From NCBI RefSeq assembly GCF_014673495.1, contig NZ_CP051006.1, positions 3,162,001 through 3,226,000 on the forward strand: 64,000 nucleotides of DNA. Reading direction: 5' to 3'. Below are positions 8,638 through 17,290 of the stretch, piece by piece. The translations under genes and the position numbers were made by a program. Position 1 is the first letter of the stretch. Each line of letters begins with the position of its first letter. The notes under the pieces were generated by a model. It did not search any database. It had not been told where the DNA came from and saw only the letters and a program-made list of their open reading frames with translations. The DNA comes from Streptomyces griseofuscus (GTDB taxonomy: Bacteria; Actinomycetota; Actinomycetes; Streptomycetales; Streptomycetaceae).

Positions 8638-9618
8638 TCAGCAAACCTCTTCCAGATCCCGCCAGTCCCTCGAATCCGGACTGTCGGCGACCCATCCGTC
8701 CAGCAGCCCCCGCACCAGCGAAGGCGGCGCGGCCACCCCGCACTCCCGCTCCGGCACCCACAGCTGCCCGTCCGTGCGGTGGCCCAGGGGGCCCGGGTGG
8801 CCCGGTTCGCTGTGGTCGTGGGGGTCCAGATGCTCCCCCTCGCCCTCGTCGGACGGCATCCGGGACTCGCTGCACATCCGGCACAGCAGCCGCACCGAGG
8901 ACGACCAGTCCTCTGCGGCGAACCCGGCGTCCGCGGCCAGCTGCTCCAGCGCGTCCCGGTCCGCCTCGGTGGCCGCCTCCAGGAGGACCACCCAGGTGGG
9001 CACGGGCGAGGGCGCCCACAGCTCGATCTCGTCGAAGACGGGGTAACTGTGCCCGGCGGACGTGGTGCGCTCCCCGTGCGGGACACCGTCGTGCAGCACG
9101 ACCTCGCCCCAGCGCCGCCCCGAGGAGGGCAGCGGGATGGACAGCACCTCCATCCGCGCGGGGTCCAGCCGGCGGCCCCAGACCACCTCGGCCTCGCCCT
9201 CCGGGGAGAGCCGTACGGCCGCGCTGCCCAGCTCCATGCCGAGCGGTTCCCCGGCGGCGGTCGCGCCGCCGGGCACCCTCAGGCCGTACGCCTGCCAGGC
9301 GCGGCGGGCCAGCGGCCAGTCCTGGAGAGCGGTCGCGGCGATGCCCACGTTCCACCAGTCGGGGGCGCCGGTCTCGCGGTCGAGGAGGGCGACGGCGCGC
9401 AGCCCGGCGGCGCGGGCCTGCTCCCAGTCGTGCCGGAACTTGTGCAGCAGCGCGAGGTTGAACCAGGACTCCGACAGCCAGGGTTCCAGGTCGGCGGCGC
9501 GGGTCAGCAGTTCGCCCGCGTCCTCGTACCGGCCGTCGCCGATGAGCGTGAACGCGCGGTCGGTGGCCTGCCGCCAGGAGGCGGAGGGCCGGTGCCGTCC
9601 CTTGCCGAAGATCCTCAC
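8638..9618 (-). CDS. TPR-repeat protein of unknown function
   Basis: The product (326 residues from the GTG at 9618) has TPR-like helical repeats in its first third (around WRQATDRAFTLIGDGRYEDA, ADLEPWLSESWFNLALLHKF and WWNVGIAATALQDWPLARRA). A beta-rich middle follows, then a C-terminal region with CRMC and His/Asp-rich segments. The open frame extends to 9726, but residues upstream of VRIFGKGRHRPSASW look non-conserved, so I prefer 9618. It lies between rsrA and def on the same strand. No enzymatic motif is visible. The family is known from actinomycetes as hypothetical tetratricopeptide proteins. Confidence 0.75.
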   Translation of the reverse strand: MRIFGKGRHRPSASWRQATDRAFTLIGDGRYEDAGELLTRAADLEPWLSESWFNLALLHKFRHDWEQARAAGLRAVALLDRETGAPDWWNVGIAATALQDWPLARRAWQAYGLRVPGGATAAGEPLGMELGSAAVRLSPEGEAEVVWGRRLDPARMEVLSIPLPSSGRRWGEVVLHDGVPHGERTTSAGHSYPVFDEIELWAPSPVPTWVVLLEAATEADRDALEQLAADAGFAAEDWSSSVRLLCRMCSESRMPSDEGEGEHLDPHDHSEPGHPGPLGHRTDGQLWVPERECGVAAPPSLVRGLLDGWVADSPDSRDWRDLEEVC

Positions 9619-9834
9619 GATTCCCGCCTGCCAGTTCCAGTTCCGCACAGTGGGCTGGCTTGTGCCCCCAGGCGCCCTCTCCCTCGCATCCAACCACGTG
9701 CGGTGGGAACGGCGCTCATTACCCATGGGTTACCCAGGTGCGGGCGGGATCAGACAGTGCCGTACGTCTCGCCCGAGCCGGAGCGAAGCCGGGCGGGCTC
9801 GACGGGAGGGTGCGGGCGCGGACGGCGCGCGGCC

Positions 9835-10137
9835 TCAGTTGTCCTGGGCCGTGGAGGTGATGTCGTGGTCGGGCGCGGGCTGTCCCGAGCGGATCAGGTC
9901 CAGTCGTCCCATGACCTTGGCGCGCAGGTCGGCGGGCACGTCGTCATGGCCGCAGCACCGCTTGACCAGCTTCTTCACGGCCTCTTCCAGGCCGTACTTC
10001 TCCAGGCACGGCGAGCACTCCTCGAAGTGGTGCCGGAACTTGTCGCGATCGACGTCCGGCATCTCGCTGTCGAGGAACTCGTACAGATGGTCCAGGACCT
10101 CACCGCAGTCCGTCTCGTGCGGCTCTCCGCAGCTCAT
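9835..10137 (-). CDS. rsrA: Zinc-binding redox-sensing anti-sigma factor RsrA
   Basis: RsrA binds and silences sigma-R when reduced, and releases it when disulfide stress oxidises its cysteines. This 100-residue copy has the ZAS motif H37-x3-C41-x2-C44 plus C3, C11 and the C61-C62 pair. From memory these are the same positions as in S. coelicolor RsrA, so the zinc site (C3, H37, C41, C44) and the trigger disulfide (C11 with C44 or C41) are intact. Its ATG overlaps the sigR stop by four bases (ATGA), ensuring coupled translation of factor and anti-factor. Confidence 0.95.
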
Positions 10138-10829
10138 GAGCCCGAGCCTTTCGCTTCGTCCGACTCCCCGGCGCCCGCCGGGACCAGCCCGCGCTCACGG
10201 GCGTAGTCCTCCAGCATGCCGCGCAGTTGACGGCGGCCGCGGTGCAGCCGGGACATCACCGTACCGATGGGTGTCCCCATGATGTCCGCGATCTCCTTGT
10301 AGGCAAACCCCTCCACATCCGCGAGATACACGGCGATGCGGAACTCCTCGGGGATCGCCTGGAGCGCTTCCTTCACATCCGAGTCGGGCAGATGGTCGAG
10401 CGCCTGCGACTCGGCGGAGCGCAGCCCCGTCGACATGTGCGACTCGGCTCGGGCGAGCTGCCAGTCCTCGATCTCCTCCGCGGCGGAACGCTGGGGCTCA
10501 CGCTGCTTCTTGCGGTACGAGTTGATGAAGGTGTTGGTGAGGATCCGGTACAGCCACGCCTTGAGGTTGGTGCCCTCGCGGAACTGGTGGAAGGAGGCGT
10601 AGGCCTTGGCGTACGTCTCCTGCACGAGGTCCTCGGCGTCGGCCGGGTTGCGCGTCATGCGCAGGGCGGCCGAGTACATCTGGTCGAGGAACTCGAGCGC
10701 GTCCCGCTCGAAGCGCGCGCTGCGCTCCGCGGTCGACTCGGCGGACGCCTCCGCGCTCGTGCCCCGGCCCTCGGGCTCTTCCGCCTGGCCGTTGTCGGTC
10801 CCCGCGTCGGTCCCTGTGACCGGACCCAC
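10134..10829 (-). CDS. sigR: ECF sigma factor SigR (thiol-oxidative stress)
   Basis: SigR directs transcription of the thiol-homeostasis regulon (thioredoxins, mycothiol, mycoredoxin, protein quality control). The 231-residue form starts at the GTG at 10829, before GPVTGTDAG. Region 2 is seen in [18 protein letters not shown] and [19 protein letters not shown], and region 4 in [32 protein letters not shown] abuts the GTG with almost no spacing. The reading frame continues open upstream to 11048/11069, which could give the longer unstable isoform sigma-R'. It is in operon with rsrA (ATGA overlap) and autoregulated through the sigma-R promoter at 11108-11133. Confidence 0.95.
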
Positions 10830-11069
10830 CTCCTCAAGATCCCGGGCAGGACCGAGAGTGGTCCCACTCGATTCGGAGGATAGAACACGACCCGTACCCG
10901 CCGCCCCTCGAATTGAGGCGGCCTTGGGCGCGTGGAACACCGTCCAGGCCAGCTCGGAGCTGTTCTGGGGAGACTCAAAAGGTGCCGCGCCCAGCGCGTC
11001 CTCGGAAGGGCGGTGGTGGGCGGCGGGCGGGCATACGGTCGAACCCATGCGGCGGACTTCCCTTCCCAC
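10830..11069 (-). other. In-frame upstream extension of sigR (sigma-R' isoform)
   Basis: The sigR frame stays open for 73 codons from ATG 11048 (80 from GTG 11069) down to the standard GTG. ATG 11048 has GGAAG 8 nt upstream. In S. coelicolor the stress-induced promoter produces a longer, Clp-degraded isoform from an upstream start. This extension begins downstream of the sigma-R promoter here, so the induced transcript could encode such a form. Which codon is used cannot be settled from sequence alone. Confidence 0.55.
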
Positions 11070-11107
11070 GACGTCGGTGCCGAGGCCTCAGCACTTCTGT
11101 GCGTGAC

Positions 11108-11133
11108 AACAGCGCTGCTGCGCGCGGCATTCC
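11108..11133 (-). promoter_or_regulatory. Sigma-R-type promoter of sigR (sigRp2)
   Basis: The minus strand reads GGAAT (11133-11129), exactly 18 bp, then GTT (11110-11108). This is the established sigma-R consensus GGAAT-N18-GTT with no mismatch. It lies 60 bp before the upstream sigR start at 11048 and about 280 bp before the standard GTG. It sits at the very 3' edge of the neighbouring hydrolase gene, whose stop is at 11140. Confidence 0.85.
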
Positions 11134-11139
11134 CGGGGG

Positions 11140-11766
11140 TCACACGAGTGACGCGGTCCACTCGACGACCCCGTCGGTGATGACCTCCAGGGCCCGTTCC
11201 TGGCCGATCCCGGCGCGTTTGGGGATCGCGAAGCCGTGGTCGCCGTAAGGCACCTCGATGATCCGGAAATCACCCTCGGGGAACTCGGCGGGCCCGCCGA
11301 AGGGATCGTTGCCGCCCTGTACGACGAGGGTGGGCACACCGGTGCCGAGCAGTTCGTCCGCGCGGGAATTCTCGGGCCTGCCCGGCGGGTGCAGCGGGAA
11401 GCTCAGGGCGAGGACGGCGCGGGCGCCCAGTTCGCGGGCGGTACGGCAGGCGACGCGGGCGCCGGCGCTGCGGCCGCCGGAGATCACCGGCAGCTCCATG
11501 CCGGCCAGCGCGGGCCAGATCCCGCGCCATCCGGTGTCCAGCGTCTTCGGGGCGGGCGCCACCTTCTTGCCCGCGACCCGCCAGGGCTGTTCGACGAGGG
11601 CCACGCTCACCCCGTGTCCGGGCAGGACCCCGGCGATCGCCTGGAGGTCGCGCGCCTCGATCCCACCGCCCGCGCCATGGCTCAGCGCGAGGACGGCCCG
11701 GGGCTCGGTGGCCCGGTGCCAGGTGATGCGGGCGGTTCCGGCGTCGGTCTCGACAATCTCGATCAC
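11140..11766 (-). CDS. Alpha/beta hydrolase family protein (Tex30/KANL3-like)
   Basis: The 208-residue protein shows an alpha/beta-hydrolase fold: the oxyanion-side loop SHGAGGG near residue 32, the nucleophile-elbow region GGRSAGARVA, the late Asp in VVQGGNDPFGG and His in PYGDHGFAIPKR. The elbow reads G-x-S-x-G, so it may be catalytically active. This matches the KANL3/Tex30 alpha/beta-hydrolase-like family; no substrate can be named. The start is GTG 11766. It lies directly upstream of sigR on the same strand and its 3' end abuts the sigma-R promoter. Confidence 0.8.
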   Translation of the reverse strand: MIEIVETDAGTARITWHRATEPRAVLALSHGAGGGIEARDLQAIAGVLPGHGVSVALVEQPWRVAGKKVAPAPKTLDTGWRGIWPALAGMELPVISGGRSAGARVACRTARELGARAVLALSFPLHPPGRPENSRADELLGTGVPTLVVQGGNDPFGGPAEFPEGDFRIIEVPYGDHGFAIPKRAGIGQERALEVITDGVVEWTASLV

Positions 11767-11857
11767 GCTAGGGCCTTTCTTTCGGATCAGGTCGGCTCCG
11801 AGTGACGGTGTCTTGTCGCTGACCCCGCGACCCCGACAAGATCCGAAAGGGAGGCCC

Positions 11858-12673
11858 TCAGAAGAGTGTGCCCTCTTCGGGGGCTTCCAGCTCCTTCAGC
11901 AGCTCCGGGCCGTTGTTGCGGACGTTGCTGACGGCGGTGGCGACCGGGTAGGCGCGCATCAGGCCGGGTGGGGGCGGGGCGAGCAGGTCCCGCAGTTCCT
12001 CGGGGTCGGTGCGGGAGGGGTCGAGCCAGGCGTCCCAGCGGTCCGGGGTGAGCATCAGCGGCATCCGGGGGTGGATGTCGGCGAGCGAGCGCGGTCCGTC
12101 GGCGGGGGCCACGGCCAGCGGGGTCCGCTCGGCCTCCGTGGTGATCACCGAGCAGGTGACCCACCAGGCCCGGGGGTGGTCCTCGGGCAGCGTGCGGTCG
12201 CGCCAGAACTCGTACAGGCCGGCCATCGCGAACACGGAGCCGTCGGCGGGCAGCACGAAGTACGGCTGCTTGCGGGGCCGCTTCTTGCGCCCCTCGACCT
12301 CCAGCTCGCGCTCCTGCTGTCCGGTCACCCACTCGTAGTAGCCGTCGGCGGGCACGATGCAGCGGCGGGCGGCGAGGGCACGGCGAAAGGACGGCTTCTC
12401 GTGCACGGTCTCCGCGCGGGCGTTGATCATCCGGGCGCCGCCCTCGGGGCTCTTCGACCAGGACGGCACCAGTCCCCACCTGAGCGTGCGCAGCTGGCGA
12501 ACCGGACGCGGAGAGTCCGCGTCTTTCAAGGGACGGTCGAGCACGACGTGGACCTCTTTGGTGGGGGCCACGTTGTAGTCCGGCTCCAGGGTCTCCTCGG
12601 CTTCCCACCTCTCGATCCCGAAGGTTCTGGCGAGGTCCTCGGGCCCACGACTGGCTGCATACCGTCCGCACAT
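11858..12673 (-). CDS. SRAP (YedK/HMCES) abasic-site protein
   Basis: SRAP proteins form a thiazolidine crosslink with abasic sites in single-stranded DNA through Cys2 and so shield them. Seen: MCGRY at the very N-terminus, which fixes the start at ATG 12673, the active Asn in INARAET, Glu in ADGYYEW and His in HPRMPLML. The size of 271 residues is normal. A 20-residue basic insert (residues near ELEVEGRKKRPRKQ) sits after the Glu motif. It is divergent from the M50 gene with a 50-bp spacer. Confidence 0.93.
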   Translation of the reverse strand: MCGRYAASRGPEDLARTFGIERWEAEETLEPDYNVAPTKEVHVVLDRPLKDADSPRPVRQLRTLRWGLVPSWSKSPEGGARMINARAETVHEKPSFRRALAARRCIVPADGYYEWVTGQQERELEVEGRKKRPRKQPYFVLPADGSVFAMAGLYEFWRDRTLPEDHPRAWWVTCSVITTEAERTPLAVAPADGPRSLADIHPRMPLMLTPDRWDAWLDPSRTDPEELRDLLAPPPPGLMRAYPVATAVSNVRNNGPELLKELEAPEEGTLF

Positions 12674-12723
12674 ACGTGCCACACTGCCAGACTCCGCCCG
12701 CCACCAGGGAGCCACTCGGACAC

Positions 12724-13446
12724 ATGAACAACCTCGCCGCCCTCGCGCCGTCCGGCCTCTGGGACCGGCTCACCGGTATCCAGCCCGACCCCGATCTGTG
12801 GGTGGTGCTCGCCACCCTCGCCGCCGCCCTGGTGGTGGTCGTACCGCATCCGCTGTGGCGGGTGTCGCGCAACGCGATCACGATCGCGCACGAGGGCGGC
12901 CACGGACTGATCGCCCTGCTCACCGGCCGGCAGCTCACCGGTATCCGGCTGCACTCCGACACCAGCGGGCTCACGGTGAGCCGGGGCAAGCCGTACGGGC
13001 TCGGCATGATCCTCACCGCCGCCGCGGGCTACATCGCGCCCTCGCTGCTCGGTCTCGGCGGCGCGGCCCTGCTCGCCGCGGGCCGCATCACACTGCTGCT
13101 GTGGGCGGCCACGGCCCTGCTCGCGGTGATGCTGGTGATGATCCGCAACGCGTACGGCGTGCTCACCGTGGTGCTCACGGGCGGGGCGTTCCTCCTGGTG
13201 TCGTGGCTCGCGGGGCCGCAGGTGCAGGCGGCGTTCGCGTACGCGGTGGTGTGGTTCCTGCTGTTCGGGGGCGTACGACCGCCGTTCGAGTTGCAGAGCA
13301 AGCGGCGCCGGGGCGAGGCCGGCGACTCGGACGCGGACCAGCTGTCCCGGCTGACGCATGTCCCGGCGGCCCTGTGGCTGTTCCTGTTCCACGCCGTGTC
13401 CCTGTGCTCACTGATCGGCGGCGGGCGCTGGCTGCTGGAGGTCTGA
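12724..13446 (+). CDS. M50-type membrane metallopeptidase
   Basis: The 240-residue integral membrane protein has the zinc motif HEGGH (about residue 58) at the end of a hydrophobic segment and a second set of membrane helices. This is typical of the small M50B-like peptidases of actinomycetes. It may cleave membrane substrates, but no partner is visible here. The start ATG 12724 follows closely after the divergent SRAP gene. aroA follows on the same strand after 95 bp. Confidence 0.85.
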   Translation: MNNLAALAPSGLWDRLTGIQPDPDLWVVLATLAAALVVVVPHPLWRVSRNAITIAHEGGHGLIALLTGRQLTGIRLHSDTSGLTVSRGKPYGLGMILTAAAGYIAPSLLGLGGAALLAAGRITLLLWAATALLAVMLVMIRNAYGVLTVVLTGGAFLLVSWLAGPQVQAAFAYAVVWFLLFGGVRPPFELQSKRRRGEAGDSDADQLSRLTHVPAALWLFLFHAVSLCSLIGGGRWLLEV

Positions 13447-13529
13447 GGACACCCGGCCGCCGGGGTCCACGGGCCGTTCGTCCCGGACGCAGGGGCGGTC
13501 GCCGGAAGGTTGCGGCCCCGCCCTCCTTA

Positions 13530-13541
13530 TAAAGTGGGCCC
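13530..13541 (+). promoter_or_regulatory. Candidate leaderless -10 element before aroA
   Basis: TAAAGT (13530-13535) fits the TAnnnT -10 pattern and ends exactly 6 nt before the aroA ATG. No purine-rich ribosome site is present between them. In actinomycetes this geometry marks leaderless transcripts that begin at the start codon. Confidence 0.45.
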
Positions 13542-14858
13542 ATGGCCCCGAACACCGCCTCCTCCGCCCTCTGGCCCGCTCCGCACGCGAGCGCCGCCGT
13601 CGACGCCACCGTCCATGTGCCGGGGTCCAAGTCGGTCACCAACCGCGCCCTGGTGCTGGCCGCCCTCGCCTCCGAGCCCGGCTGGCTGCGCCGCCCGCTG
13701 CGCTCCCGGGACACCCTGCTGATGGCGGGTGCCCTGCGCGCGATGGGCGTGGAGATCGAGGAGGGTGTGGGCCCCGACGGCACCGGCGAGGCCTGGCGGG
13801 TGCTGCCGACCGGCCTGCACGGCCCGGCCACGGTGGACGTCGGCAACGCGGGCACCGTGATGCGCTTCCTGCCGCCGGTGGCCACGCTGGCCGACGGCCC
13901 CGTCCGGTTCGACGGCGACCCGCGGTCGTACGAGCGTCCGCTGCACGGTGTGATCGACGCGCTGCGCGGGCTCGGCGCGCGGATCGACGACGACGGCCGG
14001 GGCGCGCTGCCGCTGACCGTGCACGGCGGCGGGGCGCTGGACGGCGGCCCGGTGTCGATCGACGCCTCGTCCTCCTCGCAGTTCGTCTCCGCGCTGCTGC
14101 TCTCCGGCCCCCGCTTCAACCAGGGCGTCGAGGTCCGGCACACCGGCACCAGCCTGCCCTCCATGCCGCACATCCGGATGACGGTGGACATGCTGCGCGC
14201 GGTCGGCGCCCAGGTGGACACCCCGGAGTCGGGCGGCGAGCCGAACGTGTGGCGGGTGACGCCGGGCGCGCTGCTCGGCCGGGACCTGACCATCGAGCCG
14301 GATCTGTCCAACGCGCAGCCGTTCCTGGCGGCGGCCCTGGTGACCGGCGGCAAGGTGCTGATCCCGGACTGGCCGGAGCGCACCACCCAGCCGGGTGACC
14401 GGCTGCGGGAGATCTTCTCCGAGATGGGCGGCACCTGCGAACTCACCGAGTTCGGGCTGGTGTTCACCGGTTCCGGCGCGATCCACGGCATCGATGTCGA
14501 CCTGAGCGACGTCGGCGAGCTGACCCCGGGCATCGCGGCCGTCGCCGCGCTCGCCGACTCCCCCTCGACGCTGCGCGGGGTGGCCCATCTGCGGCTGCAC
14601 GAGACGGACCGGCTGGCCGCGCTCACCAAGGAGATCAACGAGCTCGGTGGTGACGTCACGGAGACGGCCGACGGTCTGCACATCCGCCCGCGCGCTCTGC
14701 ACGGCGGCACCTTCCACACCTACGAGGACCACCGCATGGCCACCGCCGGCGCGATCATCGGCCTGGCGGTCGAGGGCGTACGCATCGAGAACATCGGGAC
14801 GACGGCCAAGACCCTGCCGGACTTCCCCGAGCTGTGGACCGGGATGCTCGGGCAGTAG
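13542..14858 (+). CDS. aroA: 3-phosphoshikimate 1-carboxyvinyltransferase (EPSP synthase)
   Basis: The enzyme transfers enolpyruvyl from phosphoenolpyruvate to shikimate 3-phosphate, the sixth step of chorismate synthesis. The 438-residue protein has the substrate motifs [10 protein letters not shown], the NAGTVMRFL glycine-rich loop, [23 protein letters not shown] and [10 protein letters not shown]. The start ATG 13542 appears to be leaderless. rsgA follows after 11 bp on the same strand, a likely operon. Confidence 0.96.
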   Translation: MAPNTASSALWPAPHASAAVDATVHVPGSKSVTNRALVLAALASEPGWLRRPLRSRDTLLMAGALRAMGVEIEEGVGPDGTGEAWRVLPTGLHGPATVDVGNAGTVMRFLPPVATLADGPVRFDGDPRSYERPLHGVIDALRGLGARIDDDGRGALPLTVHGGGALDGGPVSIDASSSSQFVSALLLSGPRFNQGVEVRHTGTSLPSMPHIRMTVDMLRAVGAQVDTPESGGEPNVWRVTPGALLGRDLTIEPDLSNAQPFLAAALVTGGKVLIPDWPERTTQPGDRLREIFSEMGGTCELTEFGLVFTGSGAIHGIDVDLSDVGELTPGIAAVAALADSPSTLRGVAHLRLHETDRLAALTKEINELGGDVTETADGLHIRPRALHGGTFHTYEDHRMATAGAIIGLAVEGVRIENIGTTAKTLPDFPELWTGMLGQ

Positions 14859-14869
14859 GGACACACGCC

Positions 14870-15880
14870 ATGCGCCGCTACGGCAAGCACACCGACGAGG
14901 ACGACATCCGCTCCCGCCCCAACCGCAAGGGCAACCGGCCGCGGACGAACATCCGGCCCAAGCACGAGGACGCGGCCGAGGGGCTGGTCCTGACCGTGGA
15001 CCGGGGGCGGCTGACCTGCCTGGTGGAGGACCGGGTGGTGATGGCGATGAAGGCACGGGAGCTGGGCCGCAAGGCGGCGGTGGTCGGGGACCGGGTGATG
15101 CTGGTCGGCGATCTGACCGGCATGAAGGACACGCTCGCGCGGATCGTCCGGATCCAGGAGCGGGCCTCGGTGCTGCGGCGCACGGCGGACGACGACGATC
15201 CCTACGAGCGCGTGGTGGTCGCCAACGCCGACCAGCTGGCGATCGTCACGGCCCTCGCCGACCCGGAGCCGCGGCCCCGGCTGATCGACCGCTGTCTGGT
15301 CGCGGCGTACGACGCGGGGCTCGAACCCCTGCTGGTGCTGACCAAGTCCGACCTGGCCGCGCCGGACGAACTCCTGGAGCTGTACGGCCATCTGGACATC
15401 CCGTATGTGGTCACCAGCCGCGAGGAGCTGGAGAACGGGGACGCGGCGGACCGGGTGCGGGAGCTGCTGGACGGGCGGATCACCGCGTTCGTGGGGCACT
15501 CGGGCGTGGGCAAGACGACGCTGGTGAACGCGCTGGTGCCGCAGGAGCGGCGGCGTACGACGGGACACGTCAACGCGGTGACGGGGCGCGGCCGGCACAC
15601 CACCACCTCGGCGCTGGCGCTGCCACTGGCGGGCGACGACGGCTGGGTGATCGACACTCCGGGCGTACGGTCCTTCGGCCTGGCGCACATCGATCCGTCC
15701 CGGGTCATCCACGCCTTCCCGGACCTGGAGCCCGGTACGGCGGACTGCCCGCGCGCGTGCAGCCACGACGAGCCGGACTGCGCGCTGGACGCGTGGGTGG
15801 CGGCGGGGCACGCGGATCCGGCGCGGCTGTACTCGCTGCGGCGGCTGCTGGCGACGCGGGAGCGCACGGAGGGCGACTGA
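14870..15880 (+). CDS. rsgA: Ribosome small-subunit-dependent GTPase RsgA
   Basis: RsgA checks late 30S maturation. This 336-residue copy has an N-terminal OB-fold after a basic tail, then a circularly permuted GTPase in the order G4 (TKSD), G1 (GHSGVGKTTL), G3 (DTPG). A C-terminal zinc site reads CPRACSHDEPDC. The ATG 14870 lies 11 bp after aroA. The 40-residue basic N-terminal extension (RSRPNRKGNRPRTNIRP) is usual for actinomycete homologues. Confidence 0.93.
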   Translation: MRRYGKHTDEDDIRSRPNRKGNRPRTNIRPKHEDAAEGLVLTVDRGRLTCLVEDRVVMAMKARELGRKAAVVGDRVMLVGDLTGMKDTLARIVRIQERASVLRRTADDDDPYERVVVANADQLAIVTALADPEPRPRLIDRCLVAAYDAGLEPLLVLTKSDLAAPDELLELYGHLDIPYVVTSREELENGDAADRVRELLDGRITAFVGHSGVGKTTLVNALVPQERRRTTGHVNAVTGRGRHTTTSALALPLAGDDGWVIDTPGVRSFGLAHIDPSRVIHAFPDLEPGTADCPRACSHDEPDCALDAWVAAGHADPARLYSLRRLLATRERTEGD

Positions 15881-15964
15881 CCTTCGCGTTGTTTGCCCGG
15901 GCCGCGGCGCGGCAAGTGCATAATCGCACCGGACCGGAGATCCGGATCAACGGGAGGACAGCGC

Positions 15965-16288
15965 ATGGCGTGGCTGCTGGTCATCGTGGCCGGAGTGCTG
16001 GAGACCGGCTTCGCCGTGTGCCTCAAGCTATCCCACGGCTTCACCCGGCTGTGGCCGACCATCGCCTTCGCCTCCTTCGCGCTCGGCAGCTTCGGCCTGC
16101 TGACCCTCTCGCTGCGCAAACTCGACGTCGGCCCCGCGTACGCCGTCTGGACCGGCATCGGCGCGACCGGCACGGCGATCTACGGCATGATCTTCCTGGG
16201 CGATCTGGTCTCCACCCTGAAGATCGTCTCGATCAGCTTCGTGATCGTGGGGATCATCGGCTTGCAGCTGTCGGGGTCGAGCCACTAG
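15965..16288 (+). CDS. gdx: SMR-family exporter, Gdx (SugE) guanidinium type
   Basis: The 107-residue protein has four membrane helices. The essential helix-1 Glu lies in VLETGFAVCLK. HGFTR and AYAVWTGIGA are the segments that separate Gdx/SugE proteins from EmrE-type drug exporters, so guanidinium export coupled to protons is the likely role. The ATG 15965 has GGGAGGAC upstream. I looked for a guanidine riboswitch in the 84-bp leader and saw none. An insertion sequence begins at its stop codon: the CTAG target repeat regenerates the TAG, so the protein is intact. Confidence 0.88.
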   Translation: MAWLLVIVAGVLETGFAVCLKLSHGFTRLWPTIAFASFALGSFGLLTLSLRKLDVGPAYAVWTGIGATGTAIYGMIFLGDLVSTLKIVSISFVIVGIIGLQLSGSSH

Positions 16289-16305
16289 GGTCTGTTGCGA
16301 AAGTG
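16287..16305 (+). repeat. Left inverted repeat of the IS
   Basis: AGGGTCTGTTGCGAAAGTG; pairs with the right end at 17212-17230 with three mismatches. Confidence 0.8.
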
Positions 16306-16332
16306 GATCTTGTTCGTTGATGATCACCTTTC

Positions 16333-17207
16333 GTGGGACGTGGGGATCTGACGAACGGCCAGTGGGCCCGGCTTGAGCCGTTGCTGCCGCAAGGCATCAA
16401 GCCGGGTCGTCCGCAGGTGTGGACGCGGCGGCAGCTGATAGACGGCATACGGTGGCGGACCCGGACCGGTGCCCCATGGCGTGACGTGCCCGAACGCTAC
16501 GGGCCGTGGGACCGGGTTTATGACCTGTTCCGGCGCTGGCAGCGGGACGGCACCTGGGCGAGGATCCTCACCCAGCTCCAGGCCGAGGCCGATGCGGAGG
16601 GCCTGGTCACCTGGGACGTGAACGTCGACTCCACCGTCTGCCGGGCTCACCAGCACGCTGCCGGCGCGGTGAAAAGGGGGATCTCCAGAAGGAACCGCCC
16701 GGCGGGATCTTCGTCGAGCCGGCCGACCACGGTCTCGGACGATCCCGCGGCGGGCTGACCAGCAAAATCCACCTCGCGGTCGAGCAGGGGCAGAAGCCCT
16801 TGTCCGTCGTGATCACGGCTGGACAGCGGGGCGATTCCCCGCAGTTCGAAGCGGTCCTGGAAGCCATCCGGGTTCCGAGGCTGGGACTCGGCAGGCCGCG
16901 CAAGAGGCCGGACCGGGTGCGGGCCGACAAGGCGTACGACTCCCGCAGCAACCGCTCCTACCTGCGCAGACGCGGCATCAAAGCCACCATCCCAGTCCCT
17001 GCGGACCGCGTCCGCAACCGCCTCAAGCGCGGCTCGCGCGGCGGGCGTCCACCGGCGTTCGACAAGGACGACTACAGGCAGCGGCACGCGGTCGAGTGCG
17101 GGATCAACCGGCTCAAACGCCACCGGGCCGTCGCCACTCGGTACGACAAACTCGCCGTCCGCTACGAAGCGACAGTGCTGGTCGCAGCCATCAACGAGTG
17201 GCTTTGA
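16333..17207 (+). CDS. IS5-family transposase, two frames joined by -1 frameshift
   Basis: Frame 1 runs from GTG 16333 to the stop at 16758 (helix-turn-helix and first catalytic part, with [20 protein letters not shown]). The second part, ending at 17207, lies in the -1 frame and contains [15 protein letters not shown], the [10 protein letters not shown] block and the final Glu region [14 protein letters not shown] -1 slip at the run AAAAGGGGG (16671-16679) joins them without losing any conserved residue. This is either programmed frameshifting, usual in this group, or a recent mutation. The second half has no good independent start, which favours programmed fusion. Confidence 0.85.
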
Positions 17208-17211
17208 CCAG

Positions 17212-17230
17212 CACTTTCACAACACGCCCT
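17212..17230 (-). repeat. Right inverted repeat of the IS
   Basis: The minus strand reads AGGGCGTGTTGTGAAAGTG and mirrors the left end. The flanking CTAG overlaps its outer edge. Confidence 0.8.
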
Positions 17231-17290
17231 AGGCGGCCGACGTGACACAGGGCGGGGCCCCGGCCCGGCATCTCCGCTGATCTGCGGCGG

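Larger units (their letters stand above)
16287..17230 (+). mobile_element. IS5-family (IS427-like) insertion sequence
   Basis: A 0.94-kb element is bounded by 19-bp imperfect inverted repeats (16287-16305 and 17212-17230; 16 of 19 match). It carries a two-frame transposase. The flanks show CTAG at 16285-16288 and 17229-17232 (or minimally TA), the expected short target duplication. It inserted at the stop codon of the SMR gene. The length, two overlapping frames and TA/CTAG target suggest the IS427 group of IS5; I cannot give the exact IS name. Confidence 0.88.

Noticed and set aside
15881..15964. Guanidine riboswitch before the Gdx exporter
   Set aside because: The 84-nt leader lacks the ACGR-loop hairpin pairs of guanidine-II and the longer conserved core of guanidine-I; only a plain RBS and a small hairpin are visible.
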